Shown here one piece after another: positions 1 to 5,694 of a stretch of 5,694 bases of DNA (within the stretch, counting starts at the first letter, position 1; the number at the start of each line of letters is the position of its first letter). The stretch is from Planctomycetaceae bacterium (GTDB lineage: Bacteria > Planctomycetota > Phycisphaerae > Phycisphaerales > SM1A02). The notes under the pieces are model-generated. The model made no database searches, was not told the DNA's origin, and worked only from the letters and a program-made list of their open reading frames with translations. Made by a program: the position numbers and the translations under genes. Location of the stretch: positions 1 through 5,694 of the forward strand of contig NSIA01000188.1 in NCBI GenBank assembly GCA_002737585.1, in the 5' to 3' direction.

Positions 1-535
1 ACACCTCAAGGCCGGAACGAAGGTTGGTGAGCGTCAAACGGAAGGTGTAGGTGACCTGCTTGGTGTCCCCGGCGCTGCGCTTGACCTGGGTGATCTTTCC
101 GGTGAGCGAGAAATCCGGATCAGGCAGCGGTTCCGAGGTTTCGCCCTTCAGGAATTTCTCACGACGGAGCACTTCTTGGGCCTGCTTGTCCTCAGGCGTG
201 TTTCCAAACGTGGTGACCACGGCAGCCTGCCCGCTATTGACGAGCTGCTCGCGCATGCGGTAGGTCATCTCGCCAACATCAAAGCGCGAACTGGTGTCGT
301 TGACAATCTCGCCCATCACCAACTGGGCAGGCTTGTTCTTGGCGGTCTTCAGGACGCCGGTTTCGGCAAGCGATTCCAGCATGCCACTCGAAGCTTTCAG
401 GATGTCCTGCATGTCCACGTTTCCAACCGTGATCACGCCTTCTGGGCTGCCGGTGTCAACGTAGCGCGCGCGTTCGCATGCCACTGGTGCAAGGAGGGCG
501 ATGGGCAAGAGGACGATGACGGAGCGGATGCGCAT
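1..535 (-). CDS. lpoB: LpoB-family penicillin-binding protein activator-like lipoprotein (C-terminus cut by window edge)
   Basis: Partial gene; 178 codons are visible from ATG at 535 to the left edge. The first 20 residues form a signal peptide (R2, R4, then a hydrophobic stretch) ending in Cys20. The lipobox reads L-A-P-V-A-C, with Pro at -3, so lipidation is likely but not textbook. The domain starts at about residue 29 with a V-T-V-G-N-V-like strand and D-M-Q-D-I. It continues with LVMGEIVNDTSSRFD (72-86), MREQLVNSGQAAVV (94-107) and DFSLTGKITQVKR (141-153), and ends TYTFRLTLTNLRSGLEV. This is the LpoB family (PF13036) order: core strand, helix plus 'operator' strand, Leu-Thr-Gly strand, and a final strand normally followed by a Trp-containing end. 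About 15-20 residues should be missing. In E. coli, LpoB is an outer-membrane lipoprotein that stimulates PBP1B; whether this protein does so is inference. The E. coli disordered linker is absent. No Shine-Dalgarno sequence is evident. It is the last visible gene of the minus-strand set. Confidence 0.82.
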   Translation of the reverse strand, partial: MRIRSVIVLLPIALLAPVACERARYVDTGSPEGVITVGNVDMQDILKASSGMLESLAETGVLKTAKNKPAQLVMGEIVNDTSSRFDVGEMTYRMREQLVNSGQAAVVTTFGNTPEDKQAQEVLRREKFLKGETSEPLPDPDFSLTGKITQVKRSAGDTKQVTYTFRLTLTNLRSGLEV

Positions 536-621
536 GGTGGTGTGGATCGTACGTTGGGAGTGCTGGGAGATGATGCGTGATTGATGGACAATGCCAAGGT
601 GTACGGTGAGCACCGAACGCC

Positions 622-1086
622 TTATGACTCAGACTGTCGCAATTGCAGACGGAAATCAGAAGCGTCGTCCGATGGAGCAATGGCGCGAATCACTGTTGAT
701 CCGCCCGATGGAACATTGCTGACCTTCCAGACACTCAACTGTGACGGGATGACATTACCAGCGGTATCGACCCAATCAAATCGATACGAGAACGTCTTGT
801 AGTCGAAGCCGTTGTTCTCAACATCAATTTGTACTTCCATGGGTCCGCCCTTGGTGCGGTTCATACGCACTTCCTTTGCAGTGAGGAAGAATTCTTGGAA
901 GAGGTCATTGACCCGCGTCTGTGCCGAAATCGCAGAATCGGCGGGGGTGGTTCGCGTGTACGTGGTATTCACCGAACCGCAACCGGCAACGGTGATGGCG
1001 GCGGTGATGAATGTTGCGGCACTTGTGGCGCGGAGCGTGCGAAGGGTGCCGAGACCGTTGGTGGTGACGTTGGTGGTTCGAATCAT
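622..1086 (-). CDS. ycfL: YcfL-family (DUF1425) lipoprotein
   Basis: A protein of 154 residues from ATG at 1086. An N-terminal signal ends in the lipobox T-V-A-G-C (Cys36), so it is probably an outer-membrane lipoprotein. The mature part contains the DUF1425/YcfL beta-sandwich pattern: N-D-L-F-Q-E-F, then V-Q-I-D-V-E-N-N (residues 85-92), F-S-Y-R-F-D-W-V-D-T-A-G (99-110), W-K-V-S-N-V-P-S-G-G, and a terminal A-I-A-P-S-D-D-A-S-D-F-R-L-Q-L-R. E. coli ycfL lies immediately upstream of lpoB, the same order as here. The biochemical role of YcfL is unknown; association with LpoB is inferred from conserved gene order. Start choice: an earlier in-frame ATG at 1104 overlaps the upstream stop as ATGA, which would suit translational coupling, but it has no Shine-Dalgarno. 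The ATG at 1086 has AGGA eight bases upstream and gives a shorter leader, so I prefer it. The true start could be either; the family call is firm. Confidence 0.85.
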   Translation of the reverse strand: MIRTTNVTTNGLGTLRTLRATSAATFITAAITVAGCGSVNTTYTRTTPADSAISAQTRVNDLFQEFFLTAKEVRMNRTKGGPMEVQIDVENNGFDYKTFSYRFDWVDTAGNVIPSQLSVWKVSNVPSGGSTVIRAIAPSDDASDFRLQLRQSES

Positions 1087-1094
1087 TGGTGTGT

Positions 1095-1098
1095 TCCT
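1095..1098 (-). promoter_or_regulatory. Ribosome binding site deciding the ycfL start
   Basis: Reading the minus strand, AGGA lies with an eight-base spacer before the ATG at 1086. The competing ATG at 1104 has no purine-rich stretch upstream. The site falls just after the stop of the COG3014 gene, which favours re-initiation at 1086. Confidence 0.4.
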
Positions 1099-1100
1099 AG

Positions 1101-2621
1101 TCATTGATCAAGTACCGGCGCGCGAGGGCCGTGCACAGTGCCACCACGGTACAGCATGATGCTGGGACTCTTGGCGGACATCGATGGCAGCGTGACAAGC
1201 GCAATGTTCGGCGCGCCGGGATCGACATCAAGGGTGCACAACGCGGTGCCGTCTTCGCGCACCAGGTCCAATCGGCCCGACGCCGGTGTGGGGACGCGCA
1301 GCAACGCGATCTGCTTTGGCATGGTTGACCAGCAACGCAGATCTGCTGCAGTCGATGCCGCTTGGTAGACGATGCCAGCAATCTGCACCAAGATGCCTGC
1401 GGTGCTGTTGCTCGAACTGTTGTACGCGGCCTGACTAGCCGCCCACGTAGCGGCGGCCTTGGCGGCGGAACTGATGATCTCCTGGGTCACGATGAGCGGC
1501 AAGCGCGAATCGAAATCTGCCTCGACCATGGCGTCGATATTTGCAATGGTCTCCGAACGTGCCCCGCCCGCGCCCGCAACTGCAATGACTGGCGTAAATG
1601 ATGGGCGCTTACGCAGGATCGGAAACGCAGCGGAAACATAATTCACATTGCCAACCGGAATCGGAATGTCTAAGCGAAACTCCTTGTAATCCGGCGCGAG
1701 TCCGGTGAGAAAGAACACCCACGTGAACGCGGCGCTGCCGTGCGTGGTGCCGGAATCAATCAGTGCAATGTCTTCGCTTGCAACGGCAAGGCCCGGCAGC
1801 ATCTCCTGCACGGATCGCAAATCGGCGCGTGCATTTTGGCGGTCGCCCATTTCGCTACTTGTTGAAATCAGAAACACGGATCGCAGGTAGCTCACAAATG
1901 GATTTGCGAACGATGCAAAGCCAAGCGTCGCAGGATCTCTTCCCTGCTCTTTGCGAATACTTGCCGTTGCCGATGTAGCAAGCTGCGTGTTCCAACCTTT
2001 CTTGGACCACTCTTTGTTTGCTGCTTCCTGCGCGTTGTTGACTTCTTTTTCAAAGCGCGCCACTGCGTCTTGCTGAAAGTCGGAGGCGCGGTTGAATTCA
2101 ATGCGAGCGCGTGCAAGATCACACTGCACTAAAAAGTTGGCGCCCTGCAACGCGCACAACATGATGCGCTCCGGCGGAGTTGCCTTGTAGATGCGAATGG
2201 TTTGATTCACCGCAGTGGTGGCAAGCGCCTCGCTGATGGTGGCTTCGGCCTTGGAATCAAGGTAGGGGCTCACTTCGACAAAGGCGCGGTCGTACCAACC
2301 GCTGGAAACATCGATCGCTCCGGCCGCTTGTTGCGTGCGCCCTGCTTCAAGCCACCAGAGAAGACGGTCTTGTTGGTCGTTGTTGTTCTGCTTGACTGCT
2401 GCTTCGGCGAGCTTTGCGGCCGCTGGGTAGTCACCGGAGGAGTATGCGGCGTCGATGGCGGCGACCGACTTACGGAGTTCGCGTTGACAGCCAGTGATAA
2501 GCACAACTGCCAGCGATACCGCCATGACGCGGAGCGCTGCCGCCATCATGCGAACCGCTGCCGCCGCGGTGGTAGCGGCGCGCAACGCGATGGGAGTGAG
2601 TTCACAGAACCCCGTTCGCAT
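1101..2621 (-). CDS. COG3014-family lipoprotein with TPR-like repeats
   Basis: A protein of 506 residues from ATG at 2621. A hydrophobic segment (about residues 25-42) leads to the lipobox L-I-T-G-C with Cys45, so it is a predicted lipoprotein. The next part is helical and TPR-like: Y-S-S-G-D-Y-P-A-A-A-K-L-A-E (60-73) and L-L-W-W-L-E-A-G-R-T-Q-Q-A-A-G (87-101). Then come the segments I recognise from COG3014 proteins: P-P-E-R-I-M-L-C-A-L-Q-G-A-N-F-L (149-164), the A-R-I-E-F-N-R-A-S helix (172-180), N-P-F-V-S-Y-L-R-S (240-248), Y-K-E-F-R-L-D-I-P-I-P (312-322), A-A-F-P-I-L (331-336) and A-D-L-R-C-W-S-T-M-P (426-435). Vibrio and Shewanella encode these lipoproteins next to ycfL and lpoB; molecular function is unknown. 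Start: GTG at 2651 would overlap the preceding gene and lacks a Shine-Dalgarno. ATG at 2621 has CGGA six bases upstream and lies 11 bases after that gene's stop. ATG at 2549 would give the most normal leader (20 residues before the Cys) but has no ribosome site. Confidence 0.86.
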   Translation of the reverse strand: MRTGFCELTPIALRAATTAAAAVRMMAAALRVMAVSLAVVLITGCQRELRKSVAAIDAAYSSGDYPAAAKLAEAAVKQNNNDQQDRLLWWLEAGRTQQAAGAIDVSSGWYDRAFVEVSPYLDSKAEATISEALATTAVNQTIRIYKATPPERIMLCALQGANFLVQCDLARARIEFNRASDFQQDAVARFEKEVNNAQEAANKEWSKKGWNTQLATSATASIRKEQGRDPATLGFASFANPFVSYLRSVFLISTSSEMGDRQNARADLRSVQEMLPGLAVASEDIALIDSGTTHGSAAFTWVFFLTGLAPDYKEFRLDIPIPVGNVNYVSAAFPILRKRPSFTPVIAVAGAGGARSETIANIDAMVEADFDSRLPLIVTQEIISSAAKAAATWAASQAAYNSSSNSTAGILVQIAGIVYQAASTAADLRCWSTMPKQIALLRVPTPASGRLDLVREDGTALCTLDVDPGAPNIALVTLPSMSAKSPSIMLYRGGTVHGPRAPVLDQ

Positions 2622-2632
2622 GCACTGTCCGA

Positions 2633-4876
2633 TCACTGCAGGAGTTGCCACCAGATCGACTGGCCGCCGAGGTTGAGGTTCTGCACATTCGTAGTGTCAA
2701 GACGAATGTTGCTCTGCCGCAGGAAATCTGCAACAGCACGAACCTTGATGAGTTCGGCGTCGCGCATGACCGCACCGTTCTTCAGGTCATTGAAGAACAC
2801 TGCATCGCGCTGCCAATTGGCGCGGCCTTCCGGCGTGAACTGCAATGGCACGGAGATTTCCAGTCCTTCGCGCGCGTTCACCATCATCTCCATGGGCTCA
2901 AGGCCCGGGCGTTCAAAGCGTGCGCGGTGCAGACCGGGGCGAAGCGGGAATGCGCCCGGTGCGGCACCCATTGCCACGCCGTCAACCTTCACCATGACAT
3001 TCATTGGCTGCAAGTTGTAATTGTTGGCGCCAACTACGTATTCGCCGGCTTCGTTGGTGCGCACATCCGGGATGCTGAGATCTGCAAGCACGGCGCTGAA
3101 TTTCACCATGACGTCCGCTGCCGGAGTTGCCGCCAGACGCGTGCGCGTGTCCGCTACCGTGGCGCGCACTGCGGCACCGATGCGGCTTGCGGCATCACGA
3201 AGCAACACATCAATGGCATCCACTTCAACCTTCAGCTCAGGGGTGTCGCGCTTGGCGTAGTCGGATTGCACCGTGCCCGCCGCGAGGCTGGCGCCGGTGA
3301 CACCGTCAATGAGGCCATAGGTAGTGACGAGTGTCCATTGATCGACATCCGTGTGGGTGCCGGTGGTTGGGTCATCCAGGTGACGCTTAAAGCGTTGCAG
3401 CGCGGTGATCGATGCTGTGAGAATGACATCGGCCTTCATCTGCGCAGCCAATTGCACGGCTGACGTTTGATTGGAGAGGATGCGATCAACGGCCTCGGAA
3501 CCAAGCAAGTCAGTACCCGCATTTGGACCGGCGGGCGCGATGCGATTGACCGCGTTCACCAAGTCTTCGCGGCGAATGATCTGTACGCCGGGGCCGGTGG
3601 AATCGGCAGACACTAGGTCTTCAAAGACAGAGACTTTTTCCGGCGCAACCGATACGGGGCGCTGCTTCACAAAGATCGCCATGCGGATGGGGGCCGATGC
3701 GGCGGGAGCGATCGCAGCGGGATCCGTTGTCGCCGGGGCGGTTGCGGAGGGAGGGTTTGTGGCGGGAGCGTTTGTGGTTGGCGCGTTGGCGGCCGGAGCG
3801 CTTGCGGGTGCACTTGGTGATGCAGACGTACTTGCGGCACCGGGCGTGCTCGCCGATGATCCGGTGACCTTCGCATTTGGATCGACGCCGGCGGGCAAAC
3901 CCTGCGTGCGCAATCGCAACATGGCGCCGCGATCAATTCCGCGGTCTTCAATCGCTTGCGCGGTCGAGAAGCGCGCACCTGCGTCGGTGACGCGCGCCCA
4001 ACCGACGTGCACTTCCTCGGCACCAAGTTGCTCGCCGGTATCTGGGTCAATCATGGCGCTTCCGGGCACAAATACTTCGTAAATTTGGCCCGCTGAGACA
4101 CCGCTTTCGGCACTCCGATTGAAGGTGATTTGACCGAGGGTGTAACCAATGACACGAGCGGGCGCGAGTGAATCGGCGATGGCATTGGCTACGTCGGATG
4201 CCAATTTCTTCGCTACGGCACCAAGCACCACATTGGTCTTGACACCCTTTTGCTCAACGCCCGGCATGATCTCATTGACTGCACTTTCAGAGAGTGTGAC
4301 TTGCGTTGAACGAAACAGTGAACCAGTGGTGCTATCAAATATCTTCAGCACGGCTTGCAGGTTGATCGTCCGACGCTCAGCCTTCGAGGTTCCGAATTGA
4401 TTGAGGAGCTCAGTCTTTTCAACTACTTCCTGGTAGTTACTGATGGTCAGCGTGGCAACGTAGCGCGCGCCGGCAAGTTGAAATGCGCGTGCGGCCTGTG
4501 GATCAAGGACGTTGACATTGCCACTTTGGGTGAGGTCTTGTTCCTTGATGATGCTGGGGAGATCAGCGCGCGCAACGATTTCAAATCGCCGCGTAGCTTC
4601 AATGGCGCTCAGCAGTTGCACATCGGCGCCCTGCTCGATCTGCATGAGTGCGTTGTCGGTACCGTCAACTTTGGCCTGCGCAGTGACCGCCGGTGTTGCT
4701 GCGATGGCGCGAATTGCCAATCGAGGTTTTTCTGCAACCGCAACGGTCGGCGGCGATTGCGCGGCGGACGGGGCGACTAAGGCGGTCGCCGCCATCAATG
4801 CGCTTGTGCCAACCATGCCAACCACAAGAAGTGCGAAGCGGACCGGACGCCAGACAGAACGGGTCATGTTGTTCAT
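2633..4876 (-). CDS. Exported tandem CsgG/LpoB-like protein with FlgT-C-like and PEGA-like domains
   Basis: A protein of 747 residues with a signal peptide (residues 1-39: R6, R10, R14, hydrophobic core, probable cut after S-A-A). It has no Cys, so it is not a lipoprotein, unlike E. coli CsgG. Domain 1 (about 50-238) is CsgG-like: R-L-A-I-R-A-I, L-L-S-A-I-E-A-T-R-R-F-E-I-V-A-R-A-D-L (88-106), I-I-K-E-Q-D-L-T-Q-S-G (109-119), A-G-A-R-Y-V-A-T-L-T-I (135-145) and I-F-D-S-T-T-G-S-L (179-187). Residues 240-323 look like a FlgT C-terminal-type beta domain (S-G-V-S-A-G-Q, D-P-D-T-G-E-Q-L-G). A low-complexity Ala/Pro/Thr/Ser linker follows (340-397). Domain 2 (398-572) repeats the CsgG/LpoB pattern more loosely: F-E-D-L-V, I-I-R-R-E-D-L-V-N-A-V, A-D-V-I-L-T-A-S-I, L-I-D-G-V-T-G. 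Residues 622-678 resemble PEGA: V-K-V-D-G-V, P-L-R-P-G-L-H-R-A-R-F. It is the first gene of the operon and probably a periplasmic or envelope scaffold; exact role unknown. ATG 4876 is the first usual start codon after an in-frame stop at 4931-4933. Confidence 0.85.
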   Translation of the reverse strand: MNNMTRSVWRPVRFALLVVGMVGTSALMAATALVAPSAAQSPPTVAVAEKPRLAIRAIAATPAVTAQAKVDGTDNALMQIEQGADVQLLSAIEATRRFEIVARADLPSIIKEQDLTQSGNVNVLDPQAARAFQLAGARYVATLTISNYQEVVEKTELLNQFGTSKAERRTINLQAVLKIFDSTTGSLFRSTQVTLSESAVNEIMPGVEQKGVKTNVVLGAVAKKLASDVANAIADSLAPARVIGYTLGQITFNRSAESGVSAGQIYEVFVPGSAMIDPDTGEQLGAEEVHVGWARVTDAGARFSTAQAIEDRGIDRGAMLRLRTQGLPAGVDPNAKVTGSSASTPGAASTSASPSAPASAPAANAPTTNAPATNPPSATAPATTDPAAIAPAASAPIRMAIFVKQRPVSVAPEKVSVFEDLVSADSTGPGVQIIRREDLVNAVNRIAPAGPNAGTDLLGSEAVDRILSNQTSAVQLAAQMKADVILTASITALQRFKRHLDDPTTGTHTDVDQWTLVTTYGLIDGVTGASLAAGTVQSDYAKRDTPELKVEVDAIDVLLRDAASRIGAAVRATVADTRTRLAATPAADVMVKFSAVLADLSIPDVRTNEAGEYVVGANNYNLQPMNVMVKVDGVAMGAAPGAFPLRPGLHRARFERPGLEPMEMMVNAREGLEISVPLQFTPEGRANWQRDAVFFNDLKNGAVMRDAELIKVRAVADFLRQSNIRLDTTNVQNLNLGGQSIWWQLLQ
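3686..3858 (-). repeat. Low-complexity Ala/Pro/Thr linker coding repeats
   Basis: This stretch encodes residues 340-397 of the tandem CsgG-like protein. It is built of imperfect short units of the form A-P-A-x-N, N-A-P-T-T-N-A-P-A-T-N and A-P-A-T, and in DNA of recurrent GGCGGGAGCG-like blocks. It looks like a flexible interdomain linker, and such tracts often vary in length between strains. It is coding repeat, not a mobile element. Confidence 0.55.
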
Positions 4877-5068
4877 GGGGGGGTGCCCTTTGGCAACAAA
4901 AATCGTACCTCCGAGGGGCGATCTACGGCTCTAAGCCGGGTCCCGGGAACGATCCCCGCAAATCTTCGGGCAATTGGCGTTGAGTGAGCGACGGTCTGTG
5001 GCACACTAGAAGTACGCCGCGGCATCGGCCGCCGGCTTTCCGTAGGCATCAGCGCAGGCACGAACGTC
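4877..5068. promoter_or_regulatory. Divergent intergenic region between the envelope operon and the lectin gene
   Basis: The 192 bases separate two divergently read genes, so promoters for both must lie here or in adjoining coding sequence. I find no -35/-10 pair of good quality on either strand; a TTGAGT at 4980-4985 followed about 17 bases later by an AT-poor ACACTA is the nearest for the lectin gene. Visible structure is a five-base stem with a three-base loop (4926-4930 with 4934-4938) and the eight-base palindrome TCCCGGGA at 4941-4948. Either could be a protein-binding site or leader hairpin, but neither is diagnostic. Confidence 0.35.
4886..4891 (-). promoter_or_regulatory. Probable ribosome binding site of the tandem CsgG-like gene
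   Basis: On the minus strand AAAGGG sits nine bases before the ATG at 4876, separated by CA and a run of seven C. It is a weak but usable Shine-Dalgarno. A stronger GGAGGT exists at 4907-4912 but is 30 bases from the ATG, too far for ordinary initiation there. Confidence 0.35.
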
Positions 5069-5694
5069 ATGACCAAGATCCAGGTGTCCCGGGTTATCCG
5101 TAGCAATCTCGCAATTGCAGCATCCTCGTTGTTGATGTGTGCCACAGCCAACGCGCAGAACGATGCGTGTTCCGCGCCGACGCCGATCGCTGGATACGGA
5201 ACATTTCAGTTCAGTACTGTGGGAGCAACTACTGACGGCAATTCGGATGCCGCGTGCTTGTTCTTCAGTGTGACCCAGGTATTTAATGACGTCTGGTTCT
5301 GCTGGACGGCACCGGCCACGGGATTGATTGAGGTGGCGCTGTGCGGCGGAACAACACTGGACACCAAGATGGCGGCGTATCCGGGCTGCGGTTGCCCGAC
5401 ACTCAATTCAACCATCGCCTGCAATGATGACAGTTGCAGCCTGCAGAGCAAACTGCAGTTTGGGGCAACTGCGGGGACCACCTACACCATTCGCGTTGGC
5501 TCATACGCAGCAACCGGTTTCGGTTCTGGCTCATTCACGGTGGGCGCAGTGGTTCCGCTGGTAGATGTGACCAACCCGGTGAATGGGAATCGATATATCG
5601 GCCTCAACGTTGCATCGTGGGCGGCAGCGGAGGCAACCGCGCAGATGTTTGGTGGGCATTTGGCATCCATTGCGGACCAGGCGGAGAATGATTT
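5069..5694 (+). CDS. Secreted PPC-like and C-type lectin domain protein (C-terminus cut by window edge)
   Basis: Partial gene; 208 codons plus two bases run off the right edge. ATG at 5069 is the first usual start after an in-frame stop at 4985-4987. Residues 1-29 are a Sec signal peptide ending A-N-A before Gln30. Residues 31-160 form a Cys-rich beta domain (Cys 34, 63, 78, 92, 107, 109, 118, 123) with D-V-W-F-C-W-T-A, T-L-D-T-K-M-A-A-Y-P-G-C-G-C-P, C-N-D-D-S-C and T-T-Y-T-I-R-V-G-S-Y. This resembles the bacterial pre-peptidase C-terminal (PPC)-like sandwich of planctomycete secreted proteins. After a short hinge, residues 169-208 open a C-type lectin-like fold: N-P-V-N-G-N-R-Y, then S-W-A-A-A-E-A-T-A-Q, G-G-H-L-A-S-I and A-E-N-D. 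The calcium and sugar-binding loop would lie beyond the window, so ligand is unknown. Expected to be extracellular and possibly adhesive. It is divergent from the envelope operon; a functional link is not shown. No clear ribosome site is seen. Confidence 0.82.
   Translation, partial: MTKIQVSRVIRSNLAIAASSLLMCATANAQNDACSAPTPIAGYGTFQFSTVGATTDGNSDAACLFFSVTQVFNDVWFCWTAPATGLIEVALCGGTTLDTKMAAYPGCGCPTLNSTIACNDDSCSLQSKLQFGATAGTTYTIRVGSYAATGFGSGSFTVGAVVPLVDVTNPVNGNRYIGLNVASWAAAEATAQMFGGHLASIADQAEND

Larger units (their letters stand above)
1..4876 (-). other. Predicted four-gene envelope operon
   Basis: Four minus-strand genes follow one another with gaps of 11, 14 and 86 bases, all encoding proteins with export signals. 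No hairpin followed by a T-run occurs between them. The three downstream families (COG3014, YcfL, LpoB) are also found clustered in Gammaproteobacteria, which supports co-transcription and a common task. The operon may continue left of the window. Confidence 0.7.

Noticed and set aside
176..580. Plus-strand open frame of 134 codons
   Set aside because: It is antisense to the LpoB-family gene; the minus-strand translation matches the family, the plus-strand one matches nothing.
2202..3020. Long plus-strand open frame of 272 codons
   Set aside because: It lies antisense across the COG3014 and CsgG-like genes, its translation has no recognisable domain, and it is rich in Arg, Cys and His as is usual for out-of-frame GC-rich DNA.
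2645..3463. Plus-strand open frame of 272 codons
   Set aside because: It lies antisense to the C-terminal half of the CsgG-like gene, whose translation shows clear domain patterns; the antisense product is His/Cys-rich with no motif.
3471..4082. Plus-strand open frame of 203 codons with an Ala/Gly-rich tract
   Set aside because: The hydrophobic tract is simply the complement of the Ala/Pro/Thr linker coding repeats; there is no signal, domain or ribosome site.
4926..4948. Hairpin plus TCCCGGGA palindrome as a terminator
   Set aside because: The stem is five bases, there is no T-run on either strand directly after it, and the region sits between two divergent starts where no terminator is needed.
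4999..5013. TGGCAC resembling the -24 half of a sigma-54 promoter
   Set aside because: The required GC of the -12 half is absent at the proper spacing.

Overview
The window most likely comes from a Gram-negative-type member of the Planctomycetota, perhaps a Phycisphaerae relative. The GC content looks moderately high. The right-hand gene pairs a Cys-rich pre-peptidase-C-like beta-sandwich with a C-type lectin domain behind a signal peptide, an architecture I associate with planctomycete secreted proteins. The envelope genes are related to families best known from Gammaproteobacteria but differ in form. This placement is inferred from protein style; there is no rRNA or other taxonomic marker here.

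Layout: four genes lie head to tail on the minus strand, reading from about 4876 down to the left edge. In transcription order they are: (1) a 747-residue exported protein with a CsgG/LpoB-type domain, an Ala/Pro/Thr linker, a second diverged CsgG/LpoB-like domain and a PEGA-like domain (4876-2633); (2) a COG3014-family lipoprotein with TPR-like helical repeats (2621-1101); (3) a YcfL-family (DUF1425) lipoprotein (1086-622); (4) an LpoB-family penicillin-binding-protein activator-like protein (535 to the left edge, missing only its C-terminus). Gaps are 11, 14 and 86 bases with no convincing terminator, so the genes are probably one operon. On the plus strand, across a 192-base divergent intergenic region, starts a secreted C-type lectin-like protein (5069 to the right edge, incomplete).

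How they may work together: all four minus-strand products carry export signals and belong to families that occur together in Gammaproteobacteria (ycfL-lpoB in E. coli; COG3014, ycfL and lpoB in vibrios and relatives). This suggests an outer-membrane or periplasmic complex. In E. coli LpoB activates the peptidoglycan synthase PBP1B, but neither YcfL nor COG3014 has a settled function. The LpoB here lacks the long periplasm-spanning linker of E. coli LpoB, and the first gene adds a large double-CsgG/PEGA protein, so the same role cannot be assumed. There is no RNA gene, CRISPR array, insertion sequence or phage gene that I can support.
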